A model generated the notes under the pieces. That model made no database searches and had not been told where the DNA came from. It worked only from the letters and a program-made list of their open reading frames with translations. 6,046 nt of DNA from contig WRDJ01000050.1 of the NCBI GenBank assembly GCA_009783495.1, positions 1 through 6,046 of the forward strand. Direction: 5' to 3'. Below are positions 1 to 6,046 of this stretch, piece by piece. Numbering within the stretch: position 1 is the first letter of the stretch; each line of letters begins with the position of its first letter. This DNA is from Clostridiales bacterium (GTDB lineage: Bacteria; Bacillota; Dehalobacteriia; UBA4068). The position numbers and the translations under genes are program-made.

Positions 1-89
1 ACGGTTTGGCTGAAGAATACGGGGTTTTCTTCACTACATTGCAGATCAGGGGCGTTGCTTTGATAAAAACAAAAGCAGGGGGCAGCGAT

Positions 90-356
90 ATGTTGAACAT
101 TTCCGTTTCAATAGAGAAGATTGATTGGGATAAGCTGGCAAATGTCATGGGCGGGGCGGCGAAAAAGCCTCAAGGCGGCAAGGATACTCTGCAAGAAGTG
201 ATGAGAATCGCAAAACCGTTCATCGGCAAAGCCATGGAGACGATACCCCCCTCCGCCATCGCGGAATTGTTTGACTTGCTGCTTAAAGACAAAGTTTGTG
301 AGCTGGCGGGCAAACACGGCGTGACGGTATCGGGCGTTTCCGTGAAGCCCGGCTGA
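90..356 (+). CDS. Small conserved-looking protein of unknown function (88 aa)
   Basis: I do not recognise a function. The product is small and has no signal peptide, no membrane helix and a single Cys. It opens with a short beta-like stretch (ISVSIEKIDWDKLA), continues with a Gly/Lys-rich loop at about residues 20-30, then amphipathic helices at about 34-75, and ends in a beta-like GVTVSGVSVK tail. The ATG at 90 is chosen because a purine-rich AGGGGG lies about 8 nt upstream. The frame is also open to a TTG at 6 and possibly beyond the window edge, but the extra residues look unrelated. A weak promoter-like pair (TTGCAG at 39-44, GATAAA at 62-67, 17-bp spacer) could start transcription just before it. 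No clear terminator follows. It is probably cytoplasmic. Confidence is fair that it is a gene, none for its role. Confidence 0.6.
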   Translation: MLNISVSIEKIDWDKLANVMGGAAKKPQGGKDTLQEVMRIAKPFIGKAMETIPPSAIAELFDLLLKDKVCELAGKHGVTVSGVSVKPG

Positions 357-399
357 TCTTATCATCGCTAACCCAAAATGGAGTCTGCCAAAAAAACGC

Positions 400-432
400 T
401 GGTTTGTAAAAAAATGTTGGTTTGTAAAAAAA
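400..432 (+). repeat. Two perfect 15-bp direct repeats with phased A-tracts upstream of the kinase promoter
   Basis: TGGTTTGTAAAAAAA occurs at 400-414 and again at 418-432, an exact 18-bp period. A third seven-A tract at 390-396 keeps the same 18-bp spacing although the bases before it differ. The block ends 4 bp before the proposed -35 box at 437. It could be a tandem operator for a regulator, an UP-element-like A/T stimulus for RNA polymerase, or simple slippage. The repeat itself is certain; its role is inference. Confidence 0.7.
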
Positions 433-436
433 CTTG

Positions 437-465
437 TTGTCGCGCTTATTTATTCATGTTACAAT
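437..465 (+). promoter_or_regulatory. Probable sigma-A-type promoter of the hybrid histidine kinase gene
   Basis: A -35-like TTGTCG (437-442) is separated by 17 bp from a -10 box TACAAT (460-465), which carries the extended -10 TG dinucleotide at 457-458. Transcription would start near 472 and leave a leader of about 65 nt before the ATG at 537. The A-tract repeats lie directly upstream. Confidence 0.6.
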
Positions 466-520
466 GAACCCGAACGTAGTGCGCGTGTGTTTGTCAATTG
501 AAAAATGCAAAAAAATTCAG

Positions 521-527
521 AAAAGGA
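521..527 (+). promoter_or_regulatory. Ribosome binding site that fixes the kinase start
   Basis: AAAAGGA ends 9 nt before the ATG at 537. The frame is also open from a TTG at 498, but nothing like a Shine-Dalgarno sequence precedes that codon, and the added residues would only lengthen the cytoplasmic N-terminus before the first membrane helix. The ATG at 537 is therefore preferred. Confidence 0.6.
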
Positions 528-536
528 TTTTGCGCT

Positions 537-3260
<2,724 letters not shown>

Positions 3261-3281
3261 ATCGTTTTTGTGATACCAGGG

Positions 3282-3311
3282 AAAGACCGCCCAGCTTGGC
3301 GGTCTTTTTTT
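3282..3311 (+). terminator. Strong intrinsic terminator of the kinase gene
   Basis: A perfect 10-bp stem (AAAGACCGCC at 3282-3291 with GGCGGTCTTT at 3298-3307) encloses a 6-nt loop and runs into seven T residues (3305-3311). It begins 21 nt after the kinase stop codon. In the opposite direction only three T follow the stem, so it would be a weaker stop for the convergent tadA transcript. Confidence 0.9.
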
Positions 3312-3367
3312 GTGTCCGGGGGTTGAAAAAGGCTGGAACAGAGAAAATACGGGTTTTTGAGCGCTTG

Positions 3368-3881
<514 letters not shown>

Positions 3882-3909
3882 TTAGAGAAGTGCTGTTGTT
3901 GATATGGGG

Positions 3910-3923
3910 CCGGTCTTGACCGG
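3910..3923 (-). other. Short perfect inverted repeat in the tadA leader
   Basis: CCGGTC-TT-GACCGG forms a 6-bp inverted repeat centred about 18 nt after the expected tadA transcription start. It could be a small leader hairpin or an operator; nothing around it decides which. Confidence 0.3.
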
Positions 3924-3940
3924 ATGGGCCGTCTCTCTAT

Positions 3941-3969
3941 ATTATACGGGGATTTGCCGAAAGGGGCAA
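3941..3969 (-). promoter_or_regulatory. Probable sigma-A-type promoter of tadA
   Basis: Read on the minus strand, a -35 box TTGCCC (plus 3964-3969) is followed by a 17-bp spacer and a consensus -10 box TATAAT (plus 3941-3946). Transcription would begin near 3934 and leave about 70 nt of leader before the tadA ATG. No competing gene lies between. Confidence 0.7.
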
Positions 3970-4033
3970 GGGTTTTCGGCGCATAACTTTGTCGCCGCCG
4001 CGGTGCGTTTTTCCGCAAATTTTTCCACCCCTT

Positions 4034-4065
4034 GACCTTCTTTGACGAGGTTAGGAGGTCTTTTT
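4034..4065 (+). terminator. Weak terminator-like hairpin, forward strand
   Basis: GACCTTCT (4034-4041) pairs with AGGAGGTC (4053-4060) over 8 bp including one U-G wobble, with an 11-nt loop and five T (4061-4065) immediately after. No forward gene is visible upstream, so it would only stop transcripts antisense to tadA. The match may be chance. Confidence 0.3.
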
Positions 4066-4084
4066 CGGAAAGCAAAGATGTAGT

Positions 4085-4112
4085 TTTTTGCGAGTAAAAA
4101 TTGTGATATGCT
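4085..4112 (+). promoter_or_regulatory. Candidate extended -10 promoter, forward strand
   Basis: TATGCT (4107-4112) is preceded by the TGn extension (4104-4106) and lies 16 bp after TTTTTG (4085-4090). Transcription would start near 4119 and run about 280 nt to the long inverted repeat, in the direction of the phage-type regulator. The -35 box is weak. Confidence 0.4.
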
Positions 4113-4150
4113 CAATTTGGCGAAAAATGCCAAACGGGTGATTATGGCTG

Positions 4151-4162
4151 CTTGCCGGCAAG
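4151..4162. repeat. 12-bp perfect palindrome
   Basis: CTTGCCGGCAAG is fully self-complementary. It lies about 30 bp after the expected start of transcription from the candidate promoter at 4085-4112, a position suited to an operator. Chance occurrence is possible. Confidence 0.4.
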
Positions 4163-4246
4163 AAAGGGGGTTTTTCTTAAGGGAACCATGCCGAGGCGGG
4201 AAGGCGCTTTCATTTTATTGAGCCCGGATTCAGAATTAATTTTTCC

Positions 4247-4261
4247 TCATGATCTCATGAT
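4247..4261. repeat. Repeated TCATGAT with flanking dyad
   Basis: TCATGAT occurs at 4247-4253 and 4255-4261, 8 bp apart. TCATGA is itself palindromic, and flanking TTCCT (4243-4247) and AGGAA (4263-4267) extend the imperfect symmetry. This resembles a binding site for a dimeric repressor, but no regulator is tied to it. Confidence 0.35.
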
Positions 4262-4317
4262 AAGGAAGGACTGATAAAGAAGGGCGAAGGTTTTCGCACT
4301 CAAGGCCGGCGACAGGG

Positions 4318-4345
4318 TTCGGGCGGCCCGCTTTTCGTATAAAAT
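4318..4345 (+). promoter_or_regulatory. Weak candidate promoter just before the long inverted repeat
   Basis: TAAAAT (4340-4345) lies 16 bp after TTCGGG (4318-4323). The -10 region sits in a small dyad CGTAT-AAA-ATACG (4336-4348). Transcription would start near 4352, the first base or so of the long stem, giving the mRNA a 5'-terminal hairpin. The -35 match is poor. Confidence 0.25.
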
Positions 4346-4350
4346 ACGCA

Positions 4351-4398
4351 TAAAAACAAAAAGGCTTGCACCGTTACGGGCAAGCCTTTTTGTTTTTA
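4351..4398. terminator. Perfect 19-bp inverted repeat, bidirectional terminator-like, abutting a ribosome binding site
   Basis: The left arm (4351-4369) is exactly complementary to the right arm (4380-4398), giving 19 uninterrupted base pairs. The 10-nt loop can form 3 more pairs (CCG 4371-4373 with CGG 4377-4379). The GC core GGCTTGC/GCAAGCC is flanked by A5CA5 on the left and T5GT5 on the right, so each strand reads as a terminator with an 11-nt T-rich tail. The last paired base is also the first base of the AAAGGAG ribosome binding site of the next gene. It could terminate an upstream RNA, attenuate the regulator gene, or protect the 5' end of its mRNA. Confidence 0.8.
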
Positions 4399-4412
4399 AA
4401 GGAGAGATTTTT

Positions 4413-4799
4413 TTGGATAAAAATAAATTGAAGGAATATCGCAATATTTTGGCCGAGCTGGCCGAATTGCAGGAAGAGCTGGCATCTTTGCGCGGCGGCG
4501 CACTAGAGTGCTTACGCCTTGACGGGATGCCGCGTTCTTCGCACAAAGGGGACCGCACGGCCTCTGCCGTGACGAAGATATTTTTCCTGGAGGAAATGCT
4601 GATGGAGAAAATCGGGACGCTGACCGCGCTGCGGCTGGAGATCGAACGCGCCATAGAAGAGCTTCCTTCGCTGGAGCGGCGCATTTTGCGCCTGCGGTAT
4701 GTGGAGGGGAACTCCTGGGAGGATATATCTGTGACCATCAGTTATAGCATGCCGCATATTTGGCGTTTGCATGACCGGATATTGAAAAAGATCTGTTGA
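4413..4799 (+). CDS. Phage-type sigma-region-4-like transcription regulator (DUF1492/RinA/ArpU-like)
   Basis: This 128-residue cytoplasmic protein matches by pattern the small regulators that control late or packaging genes in Firmicute prophages. An N-terminal coiled-coil-like helix (about 5-27) leads to the family's DGMPRSSHKGD signature (37-47), a second long helix (about 54-83), and a C-terminal sigma-70 region 4-like helix-turn-helix: LERRILRLRYVEGNSWEDI (87-105) then YSMPHIWRLHDRILKKI (111-127). The usual length of such proteins is about 100-150 residues, so it looks complete. The start is a TTG with AAAGGAG ending 8 nt upstream, which is convincing. No integrase, terminase, portal or other phage gene lies nearby, so it may be a prophage remnant or domesticated. 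Its target promoter is unknown. The family is recognised from motifs, and assignment among these related groups is uncertain. Confidence 0.75.
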   Translation: MDKNKLKEYRNILAELAELQEELASLRGGALECLRLDGMPRSSHKGDRTASAVTKIFFLEEMLMEKIGTLTALRLEIERAIEELPSLERRILRLRYVEGNSWEDISVTISYSMPHIWRLHDRILKKIC

Positions 4800-4807
4800 G
4801 AACAGAT
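4791..4807. other. Hairpin enclosing the regulator stop codon
   Basis: ATCTGTT (4791-4797) pairs perfectly with AACAGAT (4801-4807) around a GAG loop; the TGA stop codon spans the arm-loop junction. On the minus strand the stem is followed by TTTTT (4785-4789), so it resembles a weak reverse terminator. The stem is AT-rich and no reverse gene is visible downstream, so its meaning is unclear. Confidence 0.3.
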
Positions 4808-4856
4808 TCTTCCACAAAAAAGTTGATTTCTCTTGACAAAAAAGCGGATTCCAAAC

Positions 4857-4885
4857 TTGTTTTTCCCCGGTTTATGTGGTAAAAT
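4857..4885 (+). promoter_or_regulatory. Probable promoter of the deacetylase-like gene
   Basis: TTGTTT (4857-4862) is followed by a 17-bp spacer and TAAAAT (4880-4885) with the extended -10 TG at 4877-4878, a common Firmicute arrangement. Transcription would start near 4892, leaving a leader of about 120 nt. A consensus TTGACA at 4833-4838 lies further upstream without a correctly spaced -10 box. Confidence 0.6.
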
Positions 4886-4901
4886 AATACGCAAAGCGAA
4901 T

Positions 4902-4968
4902 GAGGACGGAATAACCCTTTTTGCCTTGTCCTCGTAGTTAAGACTTGCAGCGCCGCCGCCGACGGCGC
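4902..4968 (+). promoter_or_regulatory. Structured leader of the deacetylase-like gene (two hairpins)
   Basis: The first hairpin pairs GAGGAC (4902-4907) with GTCCTC (4928-4933) around a 20-nt loop. The second pairs GCGCCG (4950-4955) with CGGCGC (4963-4968) around a 7-nt loop. Neither is followed by a T-run, so they are not terminators. They lie between the proposed transcription start and the ribosome binding site GGAGGG (5001-5006). I recognise no known riboswitch class. Confidence 0.35.
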
Positions 4969-5012
4969 ATATAGATAACGGAAACAGCTTTTCATGCAGA
5001 GGAGGGCGCGGT

Positions 5013-6046
5013 ATGAATTCGCGCGGATACGGCGGATATAACGGCAAGCATACATATAATGGCAGAAGCGCCGCCGGCAGAGGAAAAGGCTGGGTCGTGC
5101 CGGCGCTGGCTTTTCTCATCGTGGCCGTGATCGTGCTGGCGGGGTTTTTGCTTTTCGGCGGCGGCGAGAGGGCCTTGGGGGATCCCGAAAAATGTGAGGC
5201 TTGCGGCGAAACCTCCTGTGTCTGCCTGTTGCACTATCCTTATGAAGAAGAGTGGCAGGCGGCGCTGGCGCTGGCTAAGGAAGAAGGCTTATATTATCAG
5301 GCTTTGGTGGAGCTTACCGCGCTGATGGCTTTGCCGGAGACGCCGCCCTCGGCACTTTTGGCGGAGTTGGATGAGCTCAGGGAGGTTTATTACCGCGAGT
5401 GCGTGAAGTCGGCCAGGCAGCTGATCTCGGAAGGGGATTTTTCCGCAGCGCACGGGCTGGCGACCGGCCTGGAAGAGTTTTTTCCGGGAGACCCGCAGGT
5501 GGAGAACCTGCTCTTTTCCTCAAGCGACCTGGTGAGATATACGGGGGTGATTGAGCATATTTTCTTTCATCCGCTGATCGTTTATCCTGAGAGGGCCTGG
5601 GCCAAGGTCACGCCTTCCAATAATCAGAACAGTTTAGACACCAAAGAGCAAGAGCTGGTTACGGTCTATGAATTCAAGAAGATACTCGAGAACCTTTACG
5701 CGCGCGGTTACATCCTTATTGATGTTAATATGATCTATACCGCCACTTTCGATGAGGATGGCGGGGTCGCCGGCATTAAAAGGAACGACCTTTGGCTGCC
5801 GAGGGGCAAAAAGCCGCTCATAATCACGGTGGACGATCTGAGTTATAACCGGAGTACCGCGACCGTTAACGGACAGAACCTGAAGTTGATCCTCGACACG
5901 GACGGCGAGTTGGCCTCATATTCCCTTGATATGGACGGCAAAGAGGTCATTTCCCGGGATAGCGAGATCGTGACCATTTTAGACAGCTTTGTGCTGGCGC
6001 ATCCGGATTTCTCTTTCAACAATTCCAAGGGCTGCCTGGCGCCCAC
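5013..6046 (+). CDS. Membrane-anchored polysaccharide-deacetylase-like protein (partial, 3' end outside window)
   Basis: The frame stays open to the window edge, giving 344 residues without a stop. The start ATG has GGAGGG 6 nt upstream. A Gly/Tyr/Arg-rich cytoplasmic tail (1-27) precedes one membrane helix (about 28-48), so the rest should face outward. A Cys cluster follows (Cys61, 64, 69, 71), then TPR-like amphipathic helices at about 77-170. From about 180 the protein matches a clostridial NodB-like family I recall as polysaccharide deacetylases: FFHPLIVYPERAW (184-196), a helix ending in LENLYARGYILIDV, LPRGKKPLIITVDDLSY (262-278), where Asp274-Asp275 would be the metal or catalytic Asp pair, and a FVLAHPDFSF stretch near the end. 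The likely role is de-N-acetylation of cell-wall or secreted glycan. The remaining catalytic His and motifs lie beyond the window, so activity cannot be judged. The gene appears to have its own promoter. Confidence 0.8.
   Translation, partial: MNSRGYGGYNGKHTYNGRSAAGRGKGWVVPALAFLIVAVIVLAGFLLFGGGERALGDPEKCEACGETSCVCLLHYPYEEEWQAALALAKEEGLYYQALVELTALMALPETPPSALLAELDELREVYYRECVKSARQLISEGDFSAAHGLATGLEEFFPGDPQVENLLFSSSDLVRYTGVIEHIFFHPLIVYPERAWAKVTPSNNQNSLDTKEQELVTVYEFKKILENLYARGYILIDVNMIYTATFDEDGGVAGIKRNDLWLPRGKKPLIITVDDLSYNRSTATVNGQNLKLILDTDGELASYSLDMDGKEVISRDSEIVTILDSFVLAHPDFSFNNSKGCLAP

Noticed and set aside
6..89. N-terminal extension of the first gene from a TTG at 6
   Set aside because: The TTG has no Shine-Dalgarno sequence visible in the window, and the ATG at 90 is well placed after AGGGGG. 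An origin upstream of the window edge cannot be fully excluded.
4144..4221. 25-codon open frame that could encode a leader peptide after the candidate promoter at 4085-4112
   Set aside because: No good ribosome binding site precedes it and its composition shows no run of one amino acid that would suggest attenuation.
4247..4738. Minus-strand frames opposite the phage-type regulator and the deacetylase leader
   Set aside because: They are Ser/Arg-rich or low-complexity shadows with no ribosome binding site or recognisable motif.
4833..4838. Perfect -35 consensus TTGACA upstream of the deacetylase-like gene
   Set aside because: No acceptable -10 box lies 16-18 bp downstream. The TTGTTT/TAAAAT pair at 4857-4885 is better spaced.

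Overview
The window looks like a chromosomal segment of a Gram-positive-type Firmicute, probably a clostridial lineage. Reasons: strong AGGAGG-like ribosome binding sites 6-9 nt before most starts, TTG used as a start, extended -10 promoters (TGn-TAnnnT), a polysaccharide-deacetylase-like membrane protein of a type I know from clostridia, and a phage-type regulator family typical of Firmicutes. Base composition is moderate, richer in GC in coding regions and AT-rich in the gaps. No species can be named from the sequence alone.

Layout. 90-356 (+) encodes an 88-residue protein of unknown function. After a short gap with phased A-tracts and a good promoter comes 537-3260 (+), a 907-residue membrane hybrid sensor histidine kinase: periplasmic-type Cache-like sensor, two membrane helices, HAMP plus HAMP-like repeats, HisKA, HATPase, a degenerate receiver lacking its phospho-acceptor Asp, and an intact C-terminal receiver. 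A strong intrinsic terminator follows. The convergent gene 3402-3863 (-) is tadA, the tRNA adenosine-34 deaminase, with its own sigma-A-type promoter at 3941-3969.

The 549-base gap 3864-4412 holds the tadA promoter and leader, a candidate forward promoter, several palindromes and short repeats, and a perfect 19-bp inverted repeat ending at the ribosome binding site of the next gene. That gene, 4413-4799 (+), encodes a small sigma-region-4-like regulator of the kind found in prophages (DUF1492/RinA/ArpU-like), although no other phage gene is visible. A further promoter and a roughly 120-nt structured leader precede 5013-6046 (+). This is a membrane-anchored protein with a Cys cluster, a TPR-like helical region and the start of a NodB-like polysaccharide deacetylase domain; it runs off the window edge.

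The genes do not form an obvious pathway. Each larger gene appears to have its own promoter, and the two clearest transcription ends are the terminator after the kinase and the long inverted repeat before the phage-type regulator. The parts most worth checking are the long inverted repeat joined to the lone phage-type regulator, the possible short RNA ending at that repeat, the pseudo-receiver of the kinase, and the A-tract repeats upstream of the kinase promoter. I see no convincing new defence or mobile system.
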